Positions 39,901 through 60,000 of a stretch of DNA of 64,000 nucleotides are shown here, in pieces; within the stretch, counting starts at the first letter, position 1; each line of letters starts with the position of its first letter. Source of the DNA: Ignelater luminosus (Eukaryota > Arthropoda > Insecta > Coleoptera > Elateridae); assembly GCA_011009095.1 (NCBI GenBank), contig VTPC01090570.1:141159-205158 (forward strand), in the 5' to 3' direction. Under the pieces are notes generated by a model, which saw nothing but the letters and a program-made list of their open reading frames with translations, was not told the origin of the DNA and made no database searches. A program made the position numbers and the translations under genes.

Positions 39901-41652
39901 CTTCCACCTACCTTAATTTCATTCTAGATAAATATAGAAGGTGTTTCATTTAGAAAATAATAGTTGCCTACTAAACTTTGGAAGCTGTAGGCCATGGAAA
40001 TTATAAAATAGCCTTAATTTCTAACCAAAATAAAATTCAAAGCTATAATGTTTTCAACTTAAAGTATCTATTTTACTTCATATTTAAATTATTATGTTAC
40101 CGAAATAGCCAAATAAAATTTAAAATAGAAAAATCTACTAAATGTAAAATCATCGAATTCTAAACTGAATACAGAAAATAAATATGTAAATAAAATAACT
40201 TGTAGCTGAAATTAAATTCGAAGCAACATTTTAAATCTCTGTATTCTAAGAAACACCCTGTATATTGTGCTCTATCACAAAATGTTAATTATGCAAATTT
40301 CTTGTTTTAGTTTTGTATTTAAATATTAATAAGGACACGTATTATCTTGAAACCTTTATTGAAAAAGCAAATATATATTATCTAACAACTGAAGATTATT
40401 AATTGCATGCACACAAAGTGTAGAGAATATCACATTCCTTTTATTTATAATTTACAATAGACTATTGTAAAGGCCATTTCTATATCCTTTTCTATTGTAA
40501 TTTATTTTCTTTTCACGTATTGTATTTAATGGAAGTCTAATTTTCAAATAGGACCTCACTATTATTATTATTAATAGTGGAAAAATTACAAATAAAACTA
40601 AGATCCAATACTTTTCTTAAATATTTTTAATTACCGTTTAATAAATTCTTAATGTTTCATTAAATCTATAATATTATTATTTAAGCATGTTAAAGAATTC
40701 GACATAGAACAATGTGAAAAAGTATTCAACGATATCTCTCCAAATAGTAATGAAAATTAAAACTCCATTATTATCTCATCAGAAAACCAACACTGTATTC
40801 TTGTTTGAGCTGAATACTTCTAAACGACTAAGACCCGATAATTATTCATTTTCAAATTTCTAATATGCAAAAATGATCTTGAAACAGTATCGATACACAA
40901 TAATTATCCATTTAAAGAAATATCTTACCTCTGTTCTTCGTCACTAACAAGATACTCGTAACCACGACTTTTTATTACAGATTTCTTTGATCGCAACAGA
41001 TTTCTAACTTTTTGAAGAATAAATGAAGTTATGGTTTGTTTTAAATTATTTACCCGTCGTGCTTTAGACATCTTCATTAAAGAATTTTAAAAACCCACTA
41101 CTTCGCTGCTACATCAACACCCATGTCACAGCATGACGGACGACAATGAATTGAAGCACATAATAAACCAATTTAATAAACTACTCTACTTTAATTCCAT
41201 TATCATTGTTATCATAAACTTTTGATCCCTACTTGGAGTCAACTAATTGTTATCACTCATTTAATAACGCTATCTCTTATTTATTTTTATTTTTTTGTTT
41301 AAAAACAAGCATTGATAAACTTACTGAGTGTAGTACTTACTACCAGGCATGCCTCCTTGAGCCATCGGTTGATTCATAACAGGAGGTCCTTGTGCATAAG
41401 GGGATCCTGGAGGAGGATAGCCTCCTTGAGGTGGTGGATAACCTCCTTGAGGTGGTGGATAAGCTCCGGGAGGAGGTCCATAACCTCCTTGTGGTGGCCC
41501 ATATCCAGGATATCCTGGCGCTTGATAACCACCTTGCATAGGTGGCGGCGGATAATCTATATAATGAAATCATTCTTTATATTTATCCGACTTCCTAATA
41601 TATACAGCGTAAAGTACTACTAACTCGCACTATGTTGATTTGGATAACTCAT
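33940..41652 (-). CDS. scramb (PLSCR): Phospholipid scramblase (PLSCR / scramb family)
   Basis: A calcium-responsive membrane protein that moves phospholipids between leaflets. Minus-strand exons in order: 41652-41625, 41556-41341, 35671-35564, 35512-35295, 34379-34053, 33999-33940; phases close to 318 aa, the same size as human PLSCR1. Residues 1-80 are Pro/Gly/Tyr-rich with YPPPQGG repeats (WW/SH3-ligand type). The conserved core starts at [19 protein letters not shown] and includes [10 protein letters not shown] and [11 protein letters not shown] palmitoylation-type cluster (CDSCFFPCC) follows, then the calcium-loop motif [12 protein letters not shown], then a C-terminal hydrophobic helix ([12 protein letters not shown]). 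The start codon exon is only 28 nt. Intron 2 (35,672-41,340) is 5.7 kb and holds a Ty3 relic, a palindromic MITE and a candidate alternative first exon. Confidence 0.95.
34821..35020. repeat. Imperfect tandem repeat in a scramblase intron
   Basis: Units starting at about 34,821 (cctggtcccatcaacaaaaa), 34,887 (cttggtctcaccaacaaaaa) and, more diverged, 34,990 (ccggttataccaaaaaaaat) share the order GGT-C/T-CCA-CAACAAAAA-AGTCG-CAT-ATTTTTAG. The first spacing is about 66 bp, the second longer. It lies wholly within the intron between exons 4 and 5. Confidence 0.5.
37447..37990 (+). mobile_element. Ty3/gypsy RNase H-integrase remnant in scramblase intron 2
   Basis: Opposite in orientation to the host gene. 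[17 protein letters not shown] near 37,450-37,500 matches the RNase H opening of gypsy elements. It is followed in the next frames by IKYACRF and ALWAYTTF pieces. [16 protein letters not shown] and RYIWPDM near 37,860-37,930 match the integrase zinc-binding block. Stops and frameshifts throughout. Whether DNA out to about 38,730 belongs to it is unclear; a 61-codon frame at 38,544-38,729 is not recognised. Confidence 0.6.
39932..40264. repeat. 333-bp palindromic MITE-like element with TATACAGGGTGTTTC ends
   Basis: The left end TATAGAAGGTGTTTC and the reverse complement of the right end, TATACAGGGTGTTTC, agree at 13 of 15 positions, then diverge. The interior is AT-rich with no transposase. 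It sits in scramblase intron 2. The terminal motif recurs at many places in the window (see findings). Confidence 0.5.
40929..41077 (-). other. Candidate alternative first coding exon or uORF-bearing exon in scramblase intron 2
   Basis: On the minus strand an ATG opens a 49-codon frame starting [14 protein letters not shown] and ending [11 protein letters not shown], then meets a strong donor (CAGAG/gtaaga) at 40,928. The peptide is basic then acidic and looks protein-like. The exon ends in phase 2, whereas the next scramblase exon (35,671) needs phase 1; joining them gives a frameshift and an early stop. It may therefore be a 5' UTR exon with an upstream frame, splice to an unseen exon, belong to another transcript, or be chance. 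Confidence 0.35.
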
Positions 41653-42280
41653 TGGTAATGCTTATCTCTGGAAGCTGATTGTGAGTAGTGCGCTTAAGCT
41701 GTTATTATGACAATTATATACGCTAAATAATTGTTACTATTGTTAGAATAAAACTACAGGTTTTCTCATACCGCGGATAAAAATATCTTTCTAAGGTTAA
41801 TACTACCTATAAAATTAAACAGCACAGTACAGCGGTGTACACGCACTGTCACTCGCAACCAAAATATAGGACAGTGCGGGAACTGCAACGGGTAGAAAGG
41901 GGTTGCATAAGTTAATTTTGAATTAAATAATACTACAATATAATTAAATACTCGTATTCAAAGATAAATCTAATTTTATCCTTATATATAAAAATAACTA
42001 TTTAACATTATTGATCTTATTCTAGAATTTAATTTTCTAAAGATGATAAAAAGACGCAGTGGAATAATTATTCTAAATATAGATCATTCCATACGAGATA
42101 ATAATACAAATATCTTCATTAATGAAAGATCCTGTCTTATTTTGTGAGATTATACTAAAATAAATATTTACATATTTGTAGTCAGAGCGTGAAAATTCAG
42201 AAATACAATTCAGGATCAGGATTTATATATGGAACCATCATAATTCAAATTTCAATTTATATTTAGGATTAGGCGTGAAC
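41653..42280. other. 5' flank of the scramblase gene
   Basis: The putative promoter side of the scramblase gene (minus strand). A less AT-rich patch at about 41,820-41,900 could mark the core promoter region. No specific element is claimed. Confidence 0.35.
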
Positions 42281-42497
42281 CAGTGGCGCATCTGCAGGAC
42301 CTCCGCGAGATCCATGAAACCCAGACTCGGCGTTTATAACTGTCCAACTGTCAGGGCTTGGACCTGGATGTTCTACAATCCAAAACAAACCAATAAACAT
42401 CGGAACTGATAACCTTCTTTCTTCTCTAATCAACAAAAAATGGGGACCTACGAGAAACTTTAAAACTCAGATCTATGACGACGTTGCTACGCCACTG
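42281..42497. mobile_element. 217-bp non-autonomous hAT-type element (MITE)
   Basis: It begins CAGTGGCGCATC and ends GCTACGCCACTG, whose reverse complement is CAGTGGCGTAGC; eight terminal bases are identical, and this is a typical hAT terminus. The 8-bp flanks gcgtgaac (42273-42280) and ctatgaac (42498-42505) share the last five bases, consistent with a decayed 8-bp target duplication. There is no coding capacity. The terminus resembles that of the hAT relic at 3784. Confidence 0.7.
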
Positions 42498-43045
42498 CTA
42501 TGAACCACATTTCAAATTCTGAATTCTTGTCTTCATATTTTGAGCTTAAGGAATGGATTTTTATTTTTAAATATGTACTCAATCTAAAGGCGGCGTATAA
42601 ATTGAGTCAAAAACTGTTTTATTGAAATAGAAAGCCGGGTCATCAAATGATCACCAAGGTTTATAAACAAATAGTATGCCATGAAAGATAGGTCATCGCA
42701 GTCGTCTCGATCCACTAAAACTCTTTGAAGAAAATCATTTTATTTTCATTGTTTTATATTTCGTTTTTTAAATATTAAGATAATAAAAACAGCAGAATTC
42801 TGTACGTAGATTCAATTTTACTGACACAGCAATTGTTTAATTTCCCTTGGTCTTTCGTCATCTTGTGCCCATAAGCATTGGAAATGTATGAGATGACGTA
42901 TCTTTTGCAGCTCACTATAATTTAAAATTTACGGACCTTGTGAACAAGCGACTAGACCATTTTTGGCTTTTAGGCTTTCCGTTACGTCAGTGTAATGTGT
43001 TAGTGCACACTTTAATGCTAAGCATTATATTGTTTGTTTCTAACA

Positions 43046-43964
43046 ATGGAATGGTTTGATAAAGAAATTCATATTATTGTTGTAGCGCTACATAAGTACT
43101 GAATGAAAAAAGAGGACATTTTCAAAACGCTCCGTTCGCTCGGAATTTTGCATGTTTGTGTATTGGTGCATCAAGTTGTTTGAGAAGACTGGGGAAATTA
43201 ATGATCGCCAACGGTCTGGGCGTCTACATACATTACGGACACCAGAAGTCATTAAAGCCGTCAAAGCCAGAATTAAGAAAAGTCCGCTACGGAAGCAGAA
43301 AATTATGACCAGTGAGATGAATATGGCGCAAAAGTCAATGAGTCGTATTATCAAAAAAGAGTTGGGCCTTGAGGTTGCTGAAGTACGCAAATGAGGGATA
43401 CAAAAAATCTTGTTTACCGATGAAAAAATCTTTATCGTCCAGGAAAAGTTCAATAAGTAGAATGATAGGATTTATGCACACTCTTCTAGTGCAGCCTCTA
43501 AACTGACCTCACGGATTGAAAAAGGCCATTACCCAGCATCAGCCATGGTTTGGTGGGGTGTCTCCTACGATGGGGTCTCTGATTTGCATTTTTGCAAACA
43601 AAGTGTCAAAACATCGGCCAAAGTCTGTCAATAATCCGTCCTATAAGCCGTCGTGAACCCACTAAACGATAAATTTTTTCCAAAACCAGTCGTGGTCTTT
43701 CCAGCAGGATTCTGCGTCGGTCCATAAGGCCAAAATCACTCAGACCTGGCTTCAGAACAATGTGCCAAATTTTATAATTCTGGCAATCTCGACTTAAATC
43801 TTTTAGATTATAAGTTGTGGTCTATTTTAGAAAACATGGTACGCTACAAAAGATACCTCAATACTGAATTCTTGAAGCTAGCTCTGGAGCGAGCTGTGGC
43901 CAATTCTCCACTCCACGAACTGCATGCTGCTATTGATGCGTGGTTGGAGCGACTCAAAACCTGA
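43046..43964 (+). pseudogene. Dead Tc1/mariner-superfamily transposase (maT-like)
   Basis: A full-length but broken IS630/Tc1/mariner transposase. It opens with FDKEIHIIVVALHKY, then an N-terminal helix-turn-helix part (GEINDRQRSGRLHTLRTPEV; open for 80 codons at 43,152-43,394). The catalytic region follows: IFTDEKIFIV near 43,415 with the first Asp, MVWWGVSYDGVSDLHFC near 43,550-43,590, and NLLDYKLWSIL near 43,795-43,830 with the last catalytic Asp region. The end is AIDAWLERLKT and a stop. Frame changes and stops occur between these pieces. The arrangement fits the maT/mariner-like group of insects. Terminal inverted repeats were not convincingly found. Confidence 0.8.
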
Positions 43965-46841
43965 GTTAAGAAAAAGTGGTCGTTTTAAATAAGAGTGCCA
44001 TTTTTATATGCCATGCCAAAAAATATTTTGTAGTTTTCATTTTATCGCATAAAATGGTGTAACAGTAGGTATTTATGTCTCTACTATAAATATACTTACA
44101 GTATGGAGACACGGTTTATATTTTATTATTTCAAAATAAATGCATTGATTATTATTTTCCTAGTTTACTAATCAAGTTCCTGATGTAACACTATAACGAG
44201 ATAAAAAAAATCGTTGGTTATTTATGCCGATTAAAAAAAAATAATAATTTGATAATATGGTTTGAATGTTTAACTCCTAAATTGCTTCAACTCGACTAAT
44301 TCAATTTTTATAATTCGTTTTTAATTATATTTAAGGTTAGTGTATTGTCACTTATCTAAAGAAGATACATAGTAAATAAGATAAAGTACATCAAAAATAA
44401 CATTTGTGTTTCAAATTCTTTTGTCTTAAAAGATAACTCAGGTGACCATGTTATTTCTTAATTCTTCAGTAGCAAGTTTAACATTAACGGTATAATGTAT
44501 CTAATAATGCCTTTTTGGTATGAGTTTCTATCGACTCGCTCGCTTTTTACGAAAAGAACTCGCTATTATTAACTTGATATTATTGTGTATTATTACCATA
44601 TATATGATCATTATTAAATTTAATATATTGTTATGTGAATTAACAACTTCAATATTCATATAGTCAAAGCTTTTTTATCTTGTTGGAAGATCATATCTAT
44701 CAGAATACTGTTTTGGTAAGAATATTCTACAGCGTAGATATAGTTTCAAAAAAATTGTTATTTGAATTGGAGCCATATCTATACATTATGGTCGCAGTTT
44801 ATACCTTACAAACTGTACTGTGATCTTTTGAAAACGTTACAGATAAGCAACACATCATACATTCATAGACACCTAATTACAATAAATTTGTCAGTTTTAA
44901 CTACGTATTATTGATCCATGTTAATTATGTACTTTACTTCTTTGTAACATGTGTTGCCTACCTACATGTAGCATTTTTGAAAATGGAAAAAGAACTTTTG
45001 ATAGAGCTTATTTGTTCTTATGACCTATTACATTTTTAAATTATTTAAAATTTGCAAAACTTTTTAGATTTGAATCTGTCTGAACTAACATAGGAATATT
45101 TTAAATAGAATTACATACATTATTAAATTAAAAAGTTTAACCAACAGTTTGAAAAAGGAAGTGGAAGAGCACTTATTAGGAGTACGCCACTGCGCCTCCA
45201 CCACACCCTTATGCAGGTCGCTATATTCTTTTTTTACTGTTGAAAAACTTTAAATTTTCTCTCCTTTAGTGTCTATTTTTATTTTATTTTATTTTTTTTT
45301 TGATAGACAAGACAGAACTTATACTTTATTGATTTGCCTTTTTATACATTAAAGTTTTTTTTGTTTTTAATAGCTTTGTTTTTCTTCTCTACTAAATATT
45401 AATTTTCTTATTTTGTTGTTGTATTTTACTCCGAATATGTGAACTGCATATAATTTAAAATCGGTGATGTATAGCTAAAAAAATAGTGGAGAAACGCTGA
45501 TTGTCATATTACACATTTATTATATAAAAATAATTATATTTTTAAAAGAATATTTAGTATTCATTGGTAACTAGGGGAACGCCGTTCCCCCGCGTTCCCC
45601 CTCCAATACACCATTGTTTAAAATTTACTTTTACTCCATCATTTTCCTTGCAAACACCTAACCTTTATGTTTTTTGTAATATGCGTATATCCATGTCTTA
45701 AAAATGGATTTTACTATGCATGCAGATCTCTTCCTATCTCCTCCTAGCGTTTTATTTCATTCTGTATGCCTTAATATGCATTCTAAAAGAATCTACTTTT
45801 TTAGAGCAGATTTTAGGTTCCCTTAGTATAGCGCTGGAAGTCCAGTAGATGTCTATTTGTCGTCCAAAATTATTTCGACCTTCTTTTCGTAAATTATTTA
45901 CGGATCTTGCATCAGGTACTATTGAGACGGCATTGGTTAATAGGAAGAATAAACATGTTCAGATATTATCGATCAATCACAAACAGCAAATGTAATATGA
46001 TCTTTACGCATTGTTTAATCAAAAGAAATGATTCAAAAATTATAGACGAAAAATGGCCCATTTATGGTCATTTCGCAAGCACTTGACAATGCGTAAATTT
46101 ACGTTTTTCTATACTAAAACGTCATACTTATGAATTGATACAGCTATACTGATGTAACTTTAGTCTTTTCTAGATTTTTAATAAACATTTGCTTTTAAAT
46201 TTGTACTTTTATAGAATATTTTTGCAAATAGAATTTTTAATTTATTGAAGAAAATCTTAAACGACAATTACTATTTTGGCGTAACTGTGAATCACGATTT
46301 AAGTACGCCTATGGCAGCCTTGTAATAAGAAGTTTGGTTTAATATTACAATAAAAATGATAAAAATGTTTTTAATTTGCTAATGGGTTAGACACCCTATT
46401 CTTTTTATATTGCCGTTTTATGTTAATTTTATGCCTTATGGTACTAAAGTATATAATTTTATAACCATACTTTAAATTTACCTCTAGAAACCGTTCATTA
46501 TCAAGAGGGGGCGGCAGCTATAAGGTTGATAACTATGACTTATGGTTTGTACTACGGCTATTAAGGTTACGTTCTGTATGTCGTATGTAGTTATCTGTGG
46601 TAAAGTAGTTCAATAAATAATGGCGATGCCCTACCCTACAGCTTTCTTTTATAAATCAATCAAATTTTGTAGGTGATGGTGAATTTTAACAATTTTGCTT
46701 ATCATATCCCATGAAAAATGTTATCAAGTGTTTGAAAAATAGATTTAAATATGCTATAAGAACTGTTAACTCTTATTAGAATGATTATCAGAACTTTCCA
46801 ATTTGGAATAACTATTCAATTCAATTAAACTATGTTAAGAG
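43965..46841. other. Intergenic DNA upstream of the ARHGAP39-like gene
   Basis: No gene seen. An isolated hAT-like end (ACGCCACTG, 45,184-45,192) has no detected partner. GC-richer short patches at 45,570-45,605 and 46,500-46,640 are unexplained; the latter may lie near the promoter or 5' UTR of the gene that begins at 46,842. Confidence 0.45.
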
Positions 46842-54797
<7,956 letters not shown>

Positions 54798-57033
54798 CAA
54801 TGTGTGTATATACCTTATTATATATTGTAATATTTTACCACTATGATTCTTGTAATATTTTATAATATATACGTTGTTAATTGATTATTGTAGTCTTTAA
54901 AGATTTTTGGATTTCATTATTAGGTAATTAAACAATCTCATTAAAATACTTCTGTACCTTTAAGGTTAACAATGATAGTACATCATAGTTAATCTCAGTA
55001 TTAGTATGGTGTCAGTAAATGATTATTCCCAAACTGCATTAGTTGGTTTCGTATTTTGCTATTATCAGATTCTGCAACAAACCTTTTTTCTGTATTGTTA
55101 TTCTTTAAAGTAAATGTATTATACCTGCAGTTGTATGCATGCTTTAGAGTAAAAATAATATATTAACATCTAAGTTACTGCAACAAACTTATTTCCTATA
55201 ACACTTGCATGCAATGTGCAGTTAAGTAAGACATATAAATTATACAATAATAGATAATAATGTTTCTAATTGGTATGATATGAATATCAAAAATGGCAAA
55301 AATATCCATTGCTGGTGCTAATTTCTCGAGTTATAAAGAATTTGTTAAGGTACTGAGAAACAGTTGTAACTGTTAAATAAAGGAATAAGGCAGTTGTGAC
55401 AGCAAAGATGTAGAATATGTGAAGTGATAGTTTTTAATAAAATATGGTAATAGTACTATACAATCTTATTTAAAGGTTTTGTCATTGTATTTTGCTACCA
55501 AATGTTTCATTCTCTATATTTAATTACTGTATTCAAAACATTACCTCTTTAGTTCTGATCCCCTCTTCCCTATACACATCAAAAGATTAATAAAAGACCG
55601 TAGCTTAAGGCTGTATAACTGGCTTACAAAATCAATTTTTTGAAAGATATATATATGTATATCAGTTTTACAGACAATAAAATTCAACTATACATAAATG
55701 AATCCAGTAGACGTGTCCAATTAAAAATAAAAATACTTCAGCAGTGTTATATGTCACTTGAGATTTCAGCACACAGTCCACAAGAAGCTACAACTTTATT
55801 TACAATTATTTGAATTTGCCAATTATAAAGCCTTAATGTTAATGTAGCTCGTTTTAAAATACTTCAATTTAAATAGATGTAAGTTATCTTTTGGTTGTAC
55901 TAGGAAACATTGAATTAATAAATTCATTGTTTGTAATGGCAATTCAAGATTAAAGACTTAAAAATTAAAAAAAAATCCCTCAAGTAAAGTACGTTTTTTC
56001 TACACTACACTGTAATACCCTTGAATGCAACAACTCCCCCTGAACATCAATATGCAGTTCTACCCTGTAAACAGCAAACATGTTATTTCTGTCAATATGG
56101 TAACTAGCGAAATAGCAATGACTGTTTACATTTATTTTCACTTTTCTTTATAGCAATATTAGTAAAGAAATTGAAAAGACAGAAAATAAACTTTCTTTTC
56201 TTGAACTATTTAGGTCAATTTGTTTGATTTAATTGAAACTGCTTTTGACGTTTTGACTACATATTTTTTTCTTGAGAAATGATTTTTACAAAATATATGT
56301 GGCCAAAATGTCAAAAACAGAAGACAAAGTTCATTGAAAGAGAATTTGTAAGATCTATCAAATTAATCTTGGAAATTGCTCGCATATTATCACACCCTAC
56401 TTGTTTTATACATAGTTTGTCTAATGCATTATGGTAAGTCAAATAATCTTCTATCAAGAAATCGATAAATATGATTTTTGCTTTTAGTTTGCTATATTAT
56501 ATATTATCCGCCATTTCCAATTTTAGAAACTAAAGCAGTTCATAACAGATTTATATTTTCCAATGCTGAGCATTGGTCTTGAAAGATATGCTTACATCAA
56601 ACGTTTGATTTTAAGGCAGTGGTAATATCTGCATTTACTAAAATTTGCACGTAAATTTGAAACAAGTCGTATACTATTTGTCATAAATCTTGAAGCATCC
56701 TGTAGTTTTGCACTCTTGAACTACTTTCTTGCAACTGTACCTAGTAATTTTTGTATTTGTATTTGTAGATTACAAAAGTCTCTGTTGGCTAGCATTAGAA
56801 TACTAAAACATAAATAGCTCAAAAATCTAATAATATTGTTTGTATTTTAAAAATTAAAAGTAAAATATAGAACATGCGGAAACACAGTAGTTCAAACAAG
56901 AAGGCAACGTTCGATGACGTCATGTATCGTTTGTTTATTATTTCTCTCTGACAAATTAAACATAACCTCTATAATAATTTCAAATTTTTCTGTATTTGTA
57001 CATTAAAAAGTATTTTTTAGTTTAATATTGTTT
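54798..57033. other. 3' UTR of the ARHGAP39-like gene, intergenic DNA and 5' flank of the next gene
   Basis: No coding signal. A candidate polyadenylation signal AATAAA is at 55,376-55,381. A perfect cAMP-response-type palindrome TGACGTCA is at 56,915-56,922, about 110 bp before the next start codon. Confidence 0.5.
56915..56922. promoter_or_regulatory. CRE-type palindrome TGACGTCA upstream of the CEP120-like gene
   Basis: An exact 8-bp palindrome in the form bound by CREB/ATF factors, in a short less AT-rich patch just upstream of the inferred start. Its position fits a proximal promoter element; function is inferred only from the motif. Confidence 0.4.
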
Positions 57034-60000
57034 ATGGCATATTGCAAACAAGAAACGAAAACCCATAAATATGTTGTTTTAAGTGTTAAAGAAGGTAAAC
57101 ATTAATACTTTAATGTATTCGTGGTTATTAATTTAATATTTTCAGGTTTCGGTTTTAGTTTTGTGAAAAATAAACTTGTACGAATTGTTGTTGAATTTGA
57201 AAAGAAAACTTTATCATCACATCCTGTTTACACCGTTTCTGCACCTACTTTTAATTGTAATTTTACTTGGCGTGTTGAAAATACTTTATTGGACAGGTAA
57301 AATAATTTATTCTATAAAGTTATACAATTTTGAAACTGAATTGTTTTGATAGATTATACAATGCTCGAGCAAAAATTACAATTGAATTCAAATTACAAGA
57401 AGATAATCAGGCAGAACGTAGCTTGGGTTTTGCAAGAATTGGTTTAAATTTAGCTCAGTTTGTGACCACACATGATACTGTAAGTATTTTTTTGCAACAT
57501 TGTATGTATATTATATCTTTCTAATTAATATTTTTTGTAGCCATATTATCACTGTTTGGGACTACAAGGCATAAAACTTCCATTTGGATTTCGAGTACCA
57601 CAAATCTTTGTATCGCTGACTATACAATCCATCATTCGGATAAATGCTACTGAAGTAAGTAAATTGTAAACATAAGTCTTCTTTGTTAATATAATCATTG
57701 TCTACTACTCTCAATATTTAGGATTGCTATTCCACTGAGTTAGAAGAATTTCAGAAAAATGCATCTGATTCTACAAAAGATACTCCTGATTCTGCAAATC
57801 AAGCAGGATCATTTGGTAGTACTCCAAGTGCAAGTGATATAAGAAGTTCTAGTAGCAGCAGTAAAAAGCAAACAAATGTTAAAAAAGTCACACTTAAAAA
57901 AGTACAAAGCAAGCCATCATTAGTTACTGTGCCTGAACAAAATGAAAACATTGAATCTTCAGAAACCAGTGAAAGTAAAAAAGCTACATTACCATCCGCA
58001 TGTTATTTTACATCACTATCTGAATTACATTCTTCAACAGAATGTAGTAAAGAAGAAAGTATTGAACTCGATAATGATAATCGTGAAATTCACAGTAAAA
58101 GAACCACAAATAAGAAAAAAGATCAAAACACAAAAACTAGTAGTGATAGTACTAACGAACAGAAGAAAGTTAAAAAAACCACTAACAAAAAGGAACAAAA
58201 GAAAACAAGAACAGTACAACCTGTCGAGCCCATTGTAATTCCAACTACACCATCTGAACACAATGCTCTTTCATCGGATTCAGATTCTTATTCGGCTGCA
58301 GAAAAAGACAAAAAAAACTTTTCAGACAATTCTCTACTTAAACCCATAGATTCATCGTTTTTGGATGCTTTTATTCCTCCACCTGAAGAAGTGGACTCTT
58401 CTCCACCACCTAAAACTACTATTAGCAGTCGTACTTCTACAAGATCCTTAAGATCACTTCTAGCAAAGGTTGGTTTTTAATTCTTTGTAATGCTTTTTGT
58501 TTGTATAAGTGTGTCAAGTTCATTCTGTTGTATATCTTTAATACACTTGTGCAGCATGAAATCTATTAGGTTAAATTTATTTTATTTGTAGACATTGGAA
58601 AATTTCACAGAAGTATCAAAGAAAACTTCAGTTGTAACTCGGCCTTCTTTTAATGAAGATGATAATACCGAAATACTTCATCTTTACAAATTAGAAATAC
58701 AGATAGAGAAGATTGAATGGATTAAAACATTTAAAGATACCAAAGTGTTCATTAGGTAAGAATTCCTAATAGTGTACAAGTGTTGATTCAGTTATGTTTT
58801 TCGGTGTGCATTAATGTGTGTAACATAACCTCATAAACTCAAGATAAATTACTGTTTTGGTTATGTGTGTATTCAACTTCTTTCATGCAGATTGCAATCA
58901 GGCTGCATTCTTTCCAAATTTACACAACACAGTTATTATGTCTGTTTGAGGAAATTGAAAACACTATAAACTACAGTTAGGTATTTTAATTATAAATATG
59001 CAATCATCTAGTAACTAATTTTTTTCTCAAGTTTACAAAATATTTTGTGAAGAAGTTCTTTTGTTTTATAGATTTTATAATCCCAGCGTTAACAATACAG
59101 TAAATATTGAAAATAAGGATTACTTCATACCTAATTTATCGTTATCAGATATTATATGTCATATGTTTTACATAAGTCAACCAGGTCGGTTATTAGAAAC
59201 AATTTATCGACACCCACCTCATATTCTAATACAAAAGGCAACTAATGAGAAACTTATTGCAAACGCTGTTGTAACAGTAACCGATTTACAACAAGAATTA
59301 CAGGTATTACAATGAGATTTTGAAATTAATTAATTTATTTAATGAATTATATAATTTTAGACTGAATATTTTCGCAGTGATGCACAACTGCTTGCAAAAG
59401 ATAATGAGATACTTGGTACAATGAATTTACTTTTGAAGTTTACAGATTTAGGTAGATCACCATCTGATGATGAAAATTCTGATTTTTTAAAATCGATAAT
59501 AGAGTATAAAGAAAATGTTAATAATCCAGAAATGATGAGTAATGAGGTGATAGCAGATATTTTTAATGATTTTCAGCGATTGTTTGGAATTCATGAAAAA
59601 TTACGTGATACCTACTATAGAATCAATGAAGGTTTTGAGAATATGTTATCTTATACTGAAGAACTCCAAAAAGAGTCTGGTAAAGTTAAAAAAACCAAAC
59701 AAAGCAATCAAAAAAAGAAGATTGCGGATGATATCAAGAAAGCTGAACAGTTATCAACCAAACGTAAAGAAGATATTGAAAAAATTAGAAATATTTTAAA
59801 TCATGGTGATTTTCAAAAAGAAAAATCAAAAATAAAAGATTCAACAATCGTTACAGAAATCAAATCACCAATTATGGAAAGGACTAAAGAACCACCTTCA
59901 AGAAATAGTTCCAGTAGATCAGAAAAGATTCTATTTTGTGATTTTTGTCATGAGTATCACAAAGTTAAAAAAGATTGCGATTACATTATGGCAATCGAAA

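Noticed and set aside
41321..41340. Extending scramblase exon 2 to the next donor (reading KYYTQ)
   Set aside because: That donor leaves the wrong phase for GWMNMP; the donor at 41,340 restores the conserved frame.
41312..41623. Plus-strand 103-codon frame rich in Arg/Trp/Ser
   Set aside because: Antisense shadow of the Pro/Gly/Tyr-rich scramblase exon.
57942..58261. Overlapping frames on both strands within the Ser/Lys-rich exon of the CEP120-like gene
   Set aside because: Shadows of the true frame, which is fixed by splice phase on both sides.
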